From NCBI RefSeq assembly GCF_027105055.1, contig NZ_CP114264.1, positions 2,604,001-2,668,000 of the forward strand: DNA of 64,000 bases. Direction: 5' to 3'. A program made the position numbers and the translations under genes. Positions 54,841 to 63,214 of this stretch are shown in pieces; within the stretch, counting starts at the first letter, position 1, and every line of letters starts with the position of its first letter. This DNA is from Acinetobacter sp. TR3 (GTDB lineage: Bacteria > Pseudomonadota > Gammaproteobacteria > Pseudomonadales > Moraxellaceae). Under the pieces are notes generated by a model that saw nothing but the letters and a program-made list of their open reading frames with translations, was not told the origin of the DNA and searched no databases.

Positions 54841-55998
54841 TTATTTCTGTTTCTTCGGCAGAATATCCATGAGCTTACAGATGATCCCAAGCATAATTTC
54901 ATCTGCACCACCGCCAATCGAACCTAAACGTCCATCACGATACAACTGTGATGCAGGGTTCTCCCACATAAAGCCATTTCCACCCCAATATTGTAGGCAG
55001 CTATCTGCGACTTCTCGAGTTAAGCGCCCTGCTTTGAGCTTTGCCATCGAAGCCATCATCGTTACATTTTCACCAGCAATATGTTGTTCACAGGCTTGAT
55101 AAGTGAGTGCTTTTAGCGCTTCAACTTCAGTCATCAATTCAGCAAAACGGAAATGCACATATTGATTATTGATGAGTGGCTGACCAAATGTCGTCCGTTC
55201 TTTCGTATAATCAATGGTTTGTTGAATCACATTTTCCAAACCACCAACAGCATTTGCACATGCCCACATACGTTCTTCCTGAAACTGCATCATCTGCATC
55301 ATGAAGCCCATACCCTCAGCACCCACCAGATTGCGCTGTGGTACACGAACGTTATCGAAATAAACTTGAGCCGTTGTGGTTGAACGCATTCCTAGCTTAT
55401 TCAGTGGTTCTGAGAAACTAATACCTGCAGTCTTCGCAGGAACAATAATCATTGATTTATTAACATGCGGTTTGTCGTCAGAAGTATTGGCAAGTAAGCA
55501 GAAGAAGTCCGCTTGCAGTGAATTAGTAATCCACATTTTGCTGCCATTAATCACATAATCATCACCATCTTTTTTTGCGGTGGTTTTAACCGCTGCAACA
55601 TCTGAACCTGCATGCACTTCTGAAACTGCAATTGATGCCACATATTCACCACGAATCGCTGGATTCAAAAACTCTTCCCTCAGTTCTTTACTACCAAAAC
55701 GAGCAAGTGCAGGTGTTGCCATATCGGTTTGCACACCAATCGCTAGAGGCACACCACCACATGCTGCACGTCCTAATTCTTCTGCTACCACAAGGTTATA
55801 CGAATAATCTAAACCCAAGCCGCCATTTTCTTCGGGCTTACAAATACCTAGCAAACCTAAATCTGCCATTTTCTTAAACACTTCATGGATCGGAAAACGT
55901 CCCGCGGCTTCCCACTCAGGAATAAATGGATTGAGTTCGTTTTCTACAAACTGACGTGCGGTACGGCGTAAGGCTTCATGCTCTGCGGTAAATTTCAT
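54841..55998 (-). CDS. atuD: Citronellyl-CoA dehydrogenase-like acyl-CoA dehydrogenase (AtuD)
   Basis: Acyl-CoA dehydrogenase motifs: IAVSEVHAGSDVAAVKTTAK, DDYVINGSKMWITNSLQADF, and the C-terminal QYWGGNGFMWENPASQLYRD with GGGADEIMLGII. The start at 55998 (MKFTAEHEALRRTARQFVEN) fits the family; a longer frame would read into the REP element upstream. AtuD oxidises citronellyl-CoA to geranyl-CoA, the carboxylase substrate. 385 residues. Confidence 0.85.
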   Translation of the reverse strand: MKFTAEHEALRRTARQFVENELNPFIPEWEAAGRFPIHEVFKKMADLGLLGICKPEENGGLGLDYSYNLVVAEELGRAACGGVPLAIGVQTDMATPALARFGSKELREEFLNPAIRGEYVASIAVSEVHAGSDVAAVKTTAKKDGDDYVINGSKMWITNSLQADFFCLLANTSDDKPHVNKSMIIVPAKTAGISFSEPLNKLGMRSTTTAQVYFDNVRVPQRNLVGAEGMGFMMQMMQFQEERMWACANAVGGLENVIQQTIDYTKERTTFGQPLINNQYVHFRFAELMTEVEALKALTYQACEQHIAGENVTMMASMAKLKAGRLTREVADSCLQYWGGNGFMWENPASQLYRDGRLGSIGGGADEIMLGIICKLMDILPKKQK

Positions 55999-56024
55999 TA
56001 TTTTTTTCCTTAAAAATTGTTTTC

Positions 56025-56101
56025 CCCCTCTCCCTAACCCTCTCCCCAAAGGGGTGAAGGAATCCCTTCTCCCTCAGGGAGAAGGCTAGGATGAGGGTGC
56101 T
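56025..56101. repeat. REP-like palindromic element between atuC and atuD
   Basis: CCCTCTCCCTAACCCTCTCC on one side and the related GGGAGAAGGCTAGGATGAGG on the other form a long imperfect inverted repeat, with an inner CCCTTCTCCCTCAGGGAGAAGG hairpin given here in part. This sequence type recurs between genes in many gammaproteobacteria. Within the operon it may stabilise the mRNA or reduce read-through. Confidence 0.65.
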
Positions 56102-56106
56102 AAAAA

Positions 56107-57720
56107 TTAAAATCTAGACACACCAAAACGAGTTGGATTTAACTCACGTTGCTGTGCTTCATAAATGGTCTGTAACAAGAAGATCAATACTTTACGCGTG
56201 TCTCGTGGGTCAATGATGCCATCGTCATGCAACATCGCTGTATTAAATAAAGCGGTCGATTGCTGTTCCAATTTCATCGAAGTACTTTGTTCTAGAAAAT
56301 CCAACATCTGTGGATTCGGTTCCATACCTGAAGCTTTCTGTTTACCCTCAGCTACGATACGTAACACTTTTCCTGCCTGTGCTGAACCCATCACCGCCAC
56401 ATGTGAATTTGGCCATGCAAAAATAAAGTTAGGCGACAAACTACGGCCACACATGGCGTAGTTACCTGCTCCATAAGAACCAGCAACAATAATCGAGATT
56501 TTAGGTACAGTCGCGTTGGCAACTGCTTGGATCAGCTTAGAACCATGTTTAATAATGCCGTTTTGTTCAGCATCCGTTCCGACCATAAAACCCGTGGTGT
56601 TATGCAAGAATAAAAGTGGTCGTTGGGTTTGTTCACAAAGATGAATAAACTGTGCGGCTTTCACTGCACCTTGTGGTGTGATTGGTCCATTATTGGTGAT
56701 AATTCCAATATGTACCCCACCCATTTTTGCCCAACCGCAAACAGTAAGCGCATCATATTCTTGTTTAAATTCTAAAAAATCTGAATCATCAATAATCCGC
56801 GCCACGATTTCTTTCATATCCAAAGGTTGCTTCGGATCTTGCGGAATAATACCTAACAATTCCTCGGCTGAGTAACGAGGTTCTTTATAATCCTGATCGA
56901 GACTTTTGGTTTGTTCTTTCCAGTTCAAATGCTCAAAAATTTCACGAGCAATACGAATGCCATCAGCATCATTTTCAGCTAAATATTCAGCTACACCAGA
57001 AACCTGAGTATGCATTTCTGCACCACCGAGTTCCTCAGCGGTTGCCACTTCACCTGTTGCTGCTAACAATAATGGTGGACCAGCCAATAACATTTCTGTT
57101 TGCTTACGGACGGCAATCACATAGTCAGATAAACCTGGTTGATATGCCCCACCTGCGGTGGCATTACCATGCACCACCGATATCTGCGGAATCCCTGCCG
57201 CAGACATTCGTGCCTGATTGGCAAAAGTCATACCGCCATAAGTAAACACTTCGGCTGCATAATTTAGATTTGCACCACCACTTTCGGTCAAGGTCACAAT
57301 CGGTAACTTTTGCTCAAGCGCAATCTTTTGTAATCGTAAGGTTTTCTGTACCCCCATCGGTGACATGGTGCCGCCTTTGATTGCACTATTACTGGCAGTG
57401 ACCAAAGCACGAACACCACTGACAAAACCAATTCCAGCGATAATACCTCCACCCGCTTCAGAACCATCTTTATCATCATGCATGTTGTAGCCAACGAGAC
57501 CACATAACTCCACAAAAGGTGAATCAGCATCGAGTAGTAACCGCACACGTTCGTGTGGAAGAATTTTGCCTTTCTTATCAAACTTCGGTTTTGCTGCATA
57601 AGACTTATCAATGCCTTTTTGCTGTACGGCACGCACCTCTGCAATTTGGCTTAATAAAGCATCTCTATTTTGTTGATATTGTTCACTACCGACTGCAATT
57701 TCAGATTGAAGAATAGTCAT
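56107..57720 (-). CDS. atuC: Geranyl-CoA carboxylase carboxyltransferase beta subunit (AtuC)
   Basis: Carboxyltransferase motifs: VSGVRALVTASNSAIKGGTM, TESGGANLNYAAEVFTYGGM and IIVAGSYGAGNYAMCGRSLS. 537 residues, the length of AtuC. It pairs with AtuF to add CO2 to the gamma carbon of geranyl-CoA. Methylcrotonyl-CoA carboxylase (LiuB) is close in sequence; the neighbourhood with the DUF1446 gene atuA decides for Atu. Confidence 0.87.
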   Translation of the reverse strand: MTILQSEIAVGSEQYQQNRDALLSQIAEVRAVQQKGIDKSYAAKPKFDKKGKILPHERVRLLLDADSPFVELCGLVGYNMHDDKDGSEAGGGIIAGIGFVSGVRALVTASNSAIKGGTMSPMGVQKTLRLQKIALEQKLPIVTLTESGGANLNYAAEVFTYGGMTFANQARMSAAGIPQISVVHGNATAGGAYQPGLSDYVIAVRKQTEMLLAGPPLLLAATGEVATAEELGGAEMHTQVSGVAEYLAENDADGIRIAREIFEHLNWKEQTKSLDQDYKEPRYSAEELLGIIPQDPKQPLDMKEIVARIIDDSDFLEFKQEYDALTVCGWAKMGGVHIGIITNNGPITPQGAVKAAQFIHLCEQTQRPLLFLHNTTGFMVGTDAEQNGIIKHGSKLIQAVANATVPKISIIVAGSYGAGNYAMCGRSLSPNFIFAWPNSHVAVMGSAQAGKVLRIVAEGKQKASGMEPNPQMLDFLEQSTSMKLEQQSTALFNTAMLHDDGIIDPRDTRKVLIFLLQTIYEAQQRELNPTRFGVSRF

Positions 57721-57723
57721 GAT

Positions 57724-58644
57724 TTAATCCTTATTTGCATCTTGCGCTTGGGCAGATTGTTGCTCTGCTTTTTCAATCTGATCTTTAAGTACATCAGGAA
57801 TAAATGCACGATGGAAGCCATTAAAAGACTGGCTATTCGTTGCATCTGCTAGCGGATACATTCGTGTTCCTTGAGAAGCAGCGCCATCAACTCTTAATGT
57901 CACTCCAGAAACAAATGCAGCAGCATCAGAGAGTAAATAACAAATCGCTGAAGAAATTTCCGACTCTGTCCCCATCCGTTTTAAGGGCACATTACCTGCC
58001 AAACTTGGAATAATAAATTTGGCAAAGTCACCACTGTAGTTATCCATACCAGAAGAAATAATCCAACCCGGTGCGACACAATTGACCCGAACGCCTGAAC
58101 GCCCCCACTCGACTGAAGCGGTTTTAGTCAGGTTATCCACACCTGAACGTGCTGCACCAGAATGCCCCATTCCTGGCATACCGCCCCACATATCGGCAGC
58201 CATATTGACAATACTACCGCCGTGTTTTGCCATCCATTGATTATAGGCTTCACGCATCAGGTAAAAAGTTGAATGCAGGTTATTACGTACTACGGCATCA
58301 AAGCCATTGGCAGAAATACTTTCAAGTGCAGATGGAAATTGCCCCCCTGCGTTATTCACTAAACCATCCAGTTTGCTGAACTTTTCAATCACTTCAGCAA
58401 TCATGTTTTTGACTTGTTCTTCATCACGGTTATCACAGACGATGAAATGGACTTTGCCACCATCTTCTAAAATTTCTTGGCTAACTTTTTCTAACTTTTC
58501 AATTTTGCGGCCAGTGATCACCACCTGAGCGCCTAAAGAAGCCAATTCGTGTGCAGTACAACGGCCAATACCCGAACCTCCGCCTGTCACGATAATTACT
58601 TTGTCAGCAAATGCATCTGCCCTGAAAATTGATTGGTAAGCCAT
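57724..58644 (-). CDS. atuB: Short-chain dehydrogenase AtuB
   Basis: The SDR fold shows the nucleotide motif VTGGGSGIGRCTAHELA, the NAG motif GLVNNAGGQFPSALES and a downstream catalytic Ser/Lys region where the usual YxxxK is changed (GHSGAARSGVDNLTKTASVE), so Tyr is not evident. 306 residues. The enzyme is expected to oxidise an alcohol or hydroxyacyl intermediate of the pathway. It lies 3 bases before atuC. Confidence 0.78.
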   Translation of the reverse strand: MAYQSIFRADAFADKVIIVTGGGSGIGRCTAHELASLGAQVVITGRKIEKLEKVSQEILEDGGKVHFIVCDNRDEEQVKNMIAEVIEKFSKLDGLVNNAGGQFPSALESISANGFDAVVRNNLHSTFYLMREAYNQWMAKHGGSIVNMAADMWGGMPGMGHSGAARSGVDNLTKTASVEWGRSGVRVNCVAPGWIISSGMDNYSGDFAKFIIPSLAGNVPLKRMGTESEISSAICYLLSDAAAFVSGVTLRVDGAASQGTRMYPLADATNSQSFNGFHRAFIPDVLKDQIEKAEQQSAQAQDANKD

Positions 58645-58695
58645 GCCTCATATTTCCTTAAATTAATTTTCTTTTATGAATCAAATTCCACAAAT

Positions 58696-59070
58696 CTATT
58701 CAACGACGTTGCCATTTACATCGTAGAATTCACCCTCATCCCCTTGAACGTCAGCAGACAATCGTTGAGCGATGCGCCACATTTTCTTTAGTATTTCATG
58801 ATCTGGATTCTTGACATGAATACAGCCATTACTCCAACTAAACCAAGCCATGTTCGTATTTAGGCCATGTTTGCTATATGCAATCCAAACTGCTAAGCCT
58901 TCACTTTCTAGATGCAATATCTGCCCATTATTCACTTGAACTTCGGCAAAATTATCTAGTCTCATTTCTGAGTCCTGATGAAGGAACTCTTTCCATTCAT
59001 CTAAAGATATTTCCTCACCCGTTTCGTCAAAGTAAAATGGCTTGCGAGTAATATGAATGTCATACCCCAT
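58696..59070 (-). CDS. Hypothetical protein inserted between atuA and atuB, 124 aa
   Basis: Starts MGYDIHITRKPFYFDETGEE. It is acidic, Trp-rich (NTNMAWFSWSNGCIHVKNPD) and probably a small alpha/beta protein. No family was named. The MGYDIHITRK start is shared by many small orphan proteins of Acinetobacter and relatives. The genes on either side are atu enzymes, so this is an accessory insertion, kept in the same direction. Confidence 0.6.
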   Translation of the reverse strand: MGYDIHITRKPFYFDETGEEISLDEWKEFLHQDSEMRLDNFAEVQVNNGQILHLESEGLAVWIAYSKHGLNTNMAWFSWSNGCIHVKNPDHEILKKMWRIAQRLSADVQGDEGEFYDVNGNVVE

Positions 59071-59086
59071 AAAAAATTCTCAAAAA

Positions 59087-60886
59087 TTAAAGTAACTTCG
59101 CTGGCACTTTCACTGGCATATCCAATAATTGCTGTGCAAATGCCTTACCTTGTGGATCAATCCGTAGACTGGCAATCCCACCACCACCTAATGCATTTTC
59201 AAGCATAAAGTTCAGTGCATGCATGGCTGGCAGTTCATAACGAATCACTTTTGATTTCTCTGAATCAAGTACATGCTGCATATAATCAGCAACATTTTCC
59301 TCAGTTAATGCCGCTCGAATCCAAGGCAAATATTCTGCTTTACGGGCAATAACACCAATATTGCTGTGATTGCCCTTATCGCCACTGCGTGCATGTGCGA
59401 CTTCAATCAAAGGCACTTCAATTTCATCACCTTGATAAATTGCGACTTCACCAATTAGGTGCGGAACAAAACTCTGTACGGTTAAGCCAGTTGGAATCTC
59501 AACAGCATGACGTTGCCCTGCAAAATCCACCTCAACCTTGATTTGATCTTTATCAATTAAGAAAGAGAAAAGCTTCACCACTGCCGAAGCTTTAGGACGA
59601 CCACCAACAATCCCCGCTAATGCAGGTGCCATACCTGTAGATGCCTGTGCAATTTCCGAAGCAAAAAACATACAGGCTTCTTTAAACATGTGTTTCACAG
59701 CAATCTTGACCACCACTTCACGGCTATCTTTGACTCTGGCATGCGAACCATAGGTGCTTTCGATACCCAGAATCTCCACCGATTTTTCACTAAATGGCGG
59801 AACTGAACGTAAAGCCAATACACGTTCGCATTTATTTAGAATCGCATCGGCAATGGTTTGCGCTTTTTCAGGTGCTTCACGACCTGCAATTAAGAAGCTC
59901 ACTAAAACACGATAACCATCCGCATAGGTAGCACTGACTTTATATTGCTGCGTTGGTGCACGACCAGTTGCACCTGTAACTTTTACTCGATCCTCACCGA
60001 TTTGCTCTAAATGAACTTGGCTAAAATCAGCCGTCACATCAGGAAGTAAATAAGCTTGAGGATTACCAATCTCATAAACAATTTGTTCTGCGACTGTTGC
60101 TGTTGAAACCAAGCCACCTGTGCCTTGTGGTTTAGTCACAATAAAGGAAGCATCGGCACTGACTTCTACAATTGGAAAGCCCATATTGTCAAAGCCTTGT
60201 ACTAAACGCCAATCGGTAAAATTACCACCTGTACATTGAGCACCACATTCAATCACATGCCCTGCCAATGAACCCTGTGCCAACTTGTCATAATCATCCA
60301 GTGACCATTGATATTCATGCAGTAATGGTGCAAGTACCACAGCCGAATCGACCACCCGACCTGTAATCACAATATCCGCACCTAAATCCAAGGCATCACG
60401 GATCGCAATCGCCCCTAAATAGGCATTACTGCTGGCTACATGATGTGGTAAAGCTTCGCCATTAAACATTTCCTGAACATTTTGTTTCAGTAACTCAGCA
60501 TGTTTGGGTAATACATCATCCCCAAGTACCACAGCAACTTTTAAATCCAAGCCTTTTTCATCAATTATTTTTTGTAAGGCATCACGACACGCTAAAGGAT
60601 TAACACCGCCAGCATTACTAATGACTTTGATTTTTTTCTCAGCAATTTTATTAATCAGTGGTGCCATCACTCGGCTAACAAAATCCAATGCATAACCATG
60701 ATTTGGATCAGTCATCATTGCCTTTGCCATGATCGACATAGTAATTTCTGACAAATAATCAAAGACTAAATAATCAATATCACTTAAATGTACCAACTGA
60801 AAAGCGGCTGTGTTGGTATCCCCCCAAAAGCCTGATGCACACCCAATTTTGATTACCTTCTGATCATCCTGCTTGATGCTTGTCAT
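59087..60886 (-). CDS. atuA: AtuA, DUF1446 protein of acyclic terpene utilisation
   Basis: The sequence (KVIKIGCASGFWGDTNTAAF, then KVISNAGGVNPLACRDALQK and EVAHARSGDKGNHSNIGVIA) is the DUF1446/AtuA family, the best marker of an atu cluster. 599 residues from the ATG at 60886, which follows GAGAAAG; two upstream ATG/other codons are in frame. The biochemical role is not settled; it is required for growth on terpenols in Pseudomonas. It is the first gene of the operon, divergent from atuR. Confidence 0.93.
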   Translation of the reverse strand: MTSIKQDDQKVIKIGCASGFWGDTNTAAFQLVHLSDIDYLVFDYLSEITMSIMAKAMMTDPNHGYALDFVSRVMAPLINKIAEKKIKVISNAGGVNPLACRDALQKIIDEKGLDLKVAVVLGDDVLPKHAELLKQNVQEMFNGEALPHHVASSNAYLGAIAIRDALDLGADIVITGRVVDSAVVLAPLLHEYQWSLDDYDKLAQGSLAGHVIECGAQCTGGNFTDWRLVQGFDNMGFPIVEVSADASFIVTKPQGTGGLVSTATVAEQIVYEIGNPQAYLLPDVTADFSQVHLEQIGEDRVKVTGATGRAPTQQYKVSATYADGYRVLVSFLIAGREAPEKAQTIADAILNKCERVLALRSVPPFSEKSVEILGIESTYGSHARVKDSREVVVKIAVKHMFKEACMFFASEIAQASTGMAPALAGIVGGRPKASAVVKLFSFLIDKDQIKVEVDFAGQRHAVEIPTGLTVQSFVPHLIGEVAIYQGDEIEVPLIEVAHARSGDKGNHSNIGVIARKAEYLPWIRAALTEENVADYMQHVLDSEKSKVIRYELPAMHALNFMLENALGGGGIASLRIDPQGKAFAQQLLDMPVKVPAKLL

Positions 60887-60924
60887 GCGCTTTCTCATTG
60901 TTATTTCTAAATTGGCATAACATT

Positions 60925-60942
60925 ACCAAGCAAGTGCTTGGT
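60925..60942. promoter_or_regulatory. AtuR operator 1, within the atuA promoter
   Basis: ACCAAGCA-ag-TGCTTGGT, an 8-base perfect inverted repeat. On the minus strand it fills the 18-base gap between -35 TTTACA and -10 TAATGT, a position where a repressor would block atuA. In P. aeruginosa AtuR binds two inverted repeats in the same intergenic region. Confidence 0.75.
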
Positions 60943-60989
60943 TTGTAAAGTACATAATGATATGCTGTATTGACAAAAACAGACAAATT

Positions 60990-61003
60990 CAAGCAAATGC
61001 TTG
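60990..61003. promoter_or_regulatory. AtuR operator 2, near the atuR promoter
   Basis: CAAGCA-aa-TGCTTG shares its half-sites with operator 1, with centres 63 bases apart (about six helical turns). A TATAAA box lies just right of it, facing atuR. Confidence 0.75.
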
Positions 61004-61080
61004 TTATAAAAAGATAAGACAATTCATGAAATGAATTTTGTTACAATGCTCACTAGATTTAATAGGATAGACGGACTGGC

Positions 61081-61680
61081 ATGATCGCAACTTCAATTGA
61101 GCAAATACCTAAAATTGTTTGTTTTGACGATAGCCCACGTGGGCGTTTATTGCTTGGCGCTGCTTATCTATTTTATAAACAAGGTTATGACAAAACCACG
61201 GTTCGCCAATTGGGTGAATTTATTGGTATCCAGTCAGGTAGTCTTTTCCATCATTTCAAAAGTAAAGATGAAATTTTAGCGACTGTCATGGAACAAACCA
61301 TTATTTATAACTTTGCACGGCTTAAAGAAGCGGCTGAACGTTCAAATGAGCCAGAACAACAATTACGTGATTTAATCAAAGCTGAACTGATTTCGATTAC
61401 TGGGGATACAGGTGCAGCAATGGCCGTACTCGTTCATGAATGGTTTGCCCTCTCCAAAGAGAAACAAGACTATCTTCTAAAGATGCGTAATGAATATGAG
61501 CAAGTTTGGCTGAATGTGATTGAAAAATTACGTGATCAAGGCAAAGTTAAACATGATGCATTTATTTGGCGTCGATTGATTGGTGGTTCTATTTCTTGGT
61601 CGGTGACTTGGTACAGACCTGAAGGTAAAGTCAAAGTGGATGAGCTGACTGAAATGGTTTGGGAAATGGCTTTAAAATAA
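61081..61680 (+). CDS. atuR: TetR-family repressor AtuR
   Basis: The N-terminal helix-turn-helix (KQGYDKTTVRQLGEFIGIQS, then GSLFHHFKSKDEILATVMEQ) is TetR-type; the C-terminal half is a helical ligand-binding domain. Divergent from atuA with two shared palindromes between. By analogy it represses the atu operon until a terpenoid acyl-CoA or acid binds. 199 residues. Confidence 0.85.
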   Translation: MIATSIEQIPKIVCFDDSPRGRLLLGAAYLFYKQGYDKTTVRQLGEFIGIQSGSLFHHFKSKDEILATVMEQTIIYNFARLKEAAERSNEPEQQLRDLIKAELISITGDTGAAMAVLVHEWFALSKEKQDYLLKMRNEYEQVWLNVIEKLRDQGKVKHDAFIWRRLIGGSISWSVTWYRPEGKVKVDELTEMVWEMALK

Positions 61681-61786
61681 GTAAGATATGAGACGACATA
61701 ACTTAACGTTCCACCCAATCATGGTATTTCTATTGTAAAAATTCTTTGTTAATCTGCAAGCAATATAACAGCAGAATAATAATGCC

Positions 61787-62404
61787 ATGAATCCAGTCCA
61801 ACATGCCAATATTTCAGTAAAACGTCGTGGGGGCGAGCTTGAAGATTATATTGATATTCATGCTTTGATTGACAGCACCAAAATGCTTTGTACCGATAAC
61901 CGCCATCGTATCCTGCATACCTTTTGGGGGGTTCAGGAAGTGATTATTCCAATCTTTGGACATCACTTTGAAAATAGTGCTGGCAATAGCATTGAAGTTA
62001 AAGACCTTTGTGAAAAGGATCATCTGTTAGTGGATTTCCATCACCGCTTTATTCCAACGATAGGAGACTTCGTTGCTGCAATGCAGGATATTCCGACTGA
62101 TGGACTGGCTAAACGCCTCGAAAAATTCCATTCAGATGTGATTGATGACCCAAAGCTATCAGCAACACTACTCTCTCCATTATCAGTGACAGGACAACTA
62201 AAATCTTTACTGATCACTCACAATAGTTGGTTTATCAATACCATTCTTCCCATGATGGGAAAAAGCGAAGCTAAATTTATTGATTTTGATATTAGTCCAG
62301 ACTTCTTTTTCAATCCAATGCGTTTTGAACTCTGGATGGACAATGGGATAGTCGTCCCGCCAAGTGCAGCCAAACTGCAAGAATTAAAAACTAAAATTGC
62401 TTAA
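61787..62404 (+). CDS. Hypothetical protein, 205 aa
   Basis: Residues ~20-75 (DIHALIDSTKMLCTDNRHRI, then LHTFWGVQEVIIPIFGHHFE) are rich in His and aromatic residues and may form a metal site. No family was named with confidence; it resembles DUF6915-type proteins. The next unknown gene starts 18 bases on, so the two are probably one operon. Confidence 0.5.
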   Translation: MNPVQHANISVKRRGGELEDYIDIHALIDSTKMLCTDNRHRILHTFWGVQEVIIPIFGHHFENSAGNSIEVKDLCEKDHLLVDFHHRFIPTIGDFVAAMQDIPTDGLAKRLEKFHSDVIDDPKLSATLLSPLSVTGQLKSLLITHNSWFINTILPMMGKSEAKFIDFDISPDFFFNPMRFELWMDNGIVVPPSAAKLQELKTKIA

Positions 62405-62421
62405 TTAAAGGGGAAATAAAT

Positions 62422-63159
62422 ATGAGCAATATCCAATACGTGATTCGTCAAAACGACTTTGCTTACAATGATGAATGGCATCTGACCAATTGCGTTTCAA
62501 CTGGGGCGATCAAACAGATTTATACAGATAAGGCTGACGCTGAAAAGGCATACAAATCATTAGTCGTTGAAGGCTTATACTATGATGAATTATGTAACTA
62601 TGATATTGGCAACGGTGAAGCAGATGATGAAATCTACGAAAAACTTGAAGCTTTAATTTTAGAAAAAACAGGAAAAACTTTTAATATAGATGATGGTGAA
62701 ATTCCTAAATTAAATGAAGATGATGCTTTTGAATTTGCTAAAATCTCAGGTATTGTCTGGTACCAATTATTGGAAGTTGATGCATCACAGCCCTGCTATG
62801 TACTCTGGATCAACTCTGAAGAAGACTATTTTAGTGGTTACGAAACTGGCAGCATTATTTCTAGCCAAGATGAAAATTTTAGTGATGTGTCGTGGGAAGC
62901 CAATATTTATGCGATGGACTATGAGTTTGAAGCTTTGATGGACAAACCACTTGCAGAGTTAAGCGATAGCCCGCTGTTATTCAAACAATTTATCGAACAA
63001 ACTCCAGATATTCGTTACGATGCTGAAAAAGACAGCATCGAGGGTATTGCACTCGACAACATAAAATTTATCGATATAAAAACTTTGAACTCATTTTTGA
63101 AACAACCTATATTTGAAATCCGCCAAATCTCTTTAGAAGAATTAGCTGAACTCGAATAA
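62422..63159 (+). CDS. Hypothetical acidic protein, 245 aa
   Basis: A strongly acidic soluble protein (NIDDGEIPKLNEDDAFEFAK) with no signal peptide or membrane helix. Ribosome site AAGGGG. Not recognised. Acidic orphans of this size are often immunity proteins of contact systems, but no toxin lies in the window, so this is not claimed. Confidence 0.5.
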   Translation: MSNIQYVIRQNDFAYNDEWHLTNCVSTGAIKQIYTDKADAEKAYKSLVVEGLYYDELCNYDIGNGEADDEIYEKLEALILEKTGKTFNIDDGEIPKLNEDDAFEFAKISGIVWYQLLEVDASQPCYVLWINSEEDYFSGYETGSIISSQDENFSDVSWEANIYAMDYEFEALMDKPLAELSDSPLLFKQFIEQTPDIRYDAEKDSIEGIALDNIKFIDIKTLNSFLKQPIFEIRQISLEELAELE

Positions 63160-63169
63160 ATTTGAAAAT

Positions 63170-63198
63170 AAAAAGTGCGGAAATTAACCGCACTTTTT
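63170..63198. terminator. Bidirectional terminator after the acidic hypothetical gene
   Basis: AAAAAGTGCGG/CCGCACTTTTT with a short loop, between the rightward unknown gene and the leftward acyl-CoA dehydrogenase. Confidence 0.9.
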
Positions 63199-63214
63199 AT
63201 TCGCCATGAAGGTA

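Noticed and set aside
51033..57720. Calling the operon liu (leucine/isovalerate)
   Set aside because: The carboxylase subunits alone fit liu as well, but the DUF1446 gene first in the operon, the order A-B-C-D-E-F and the divergent TetR gene are diagnostic of atu; no HMG-CoA lyase (liuE) is present.
62422..63159. Immunity protein of a contact-dependent toxin system
   Set aside because: Acidic and orphan, but no toxin, secretion or two-partner gene lies in the window to support the idea.
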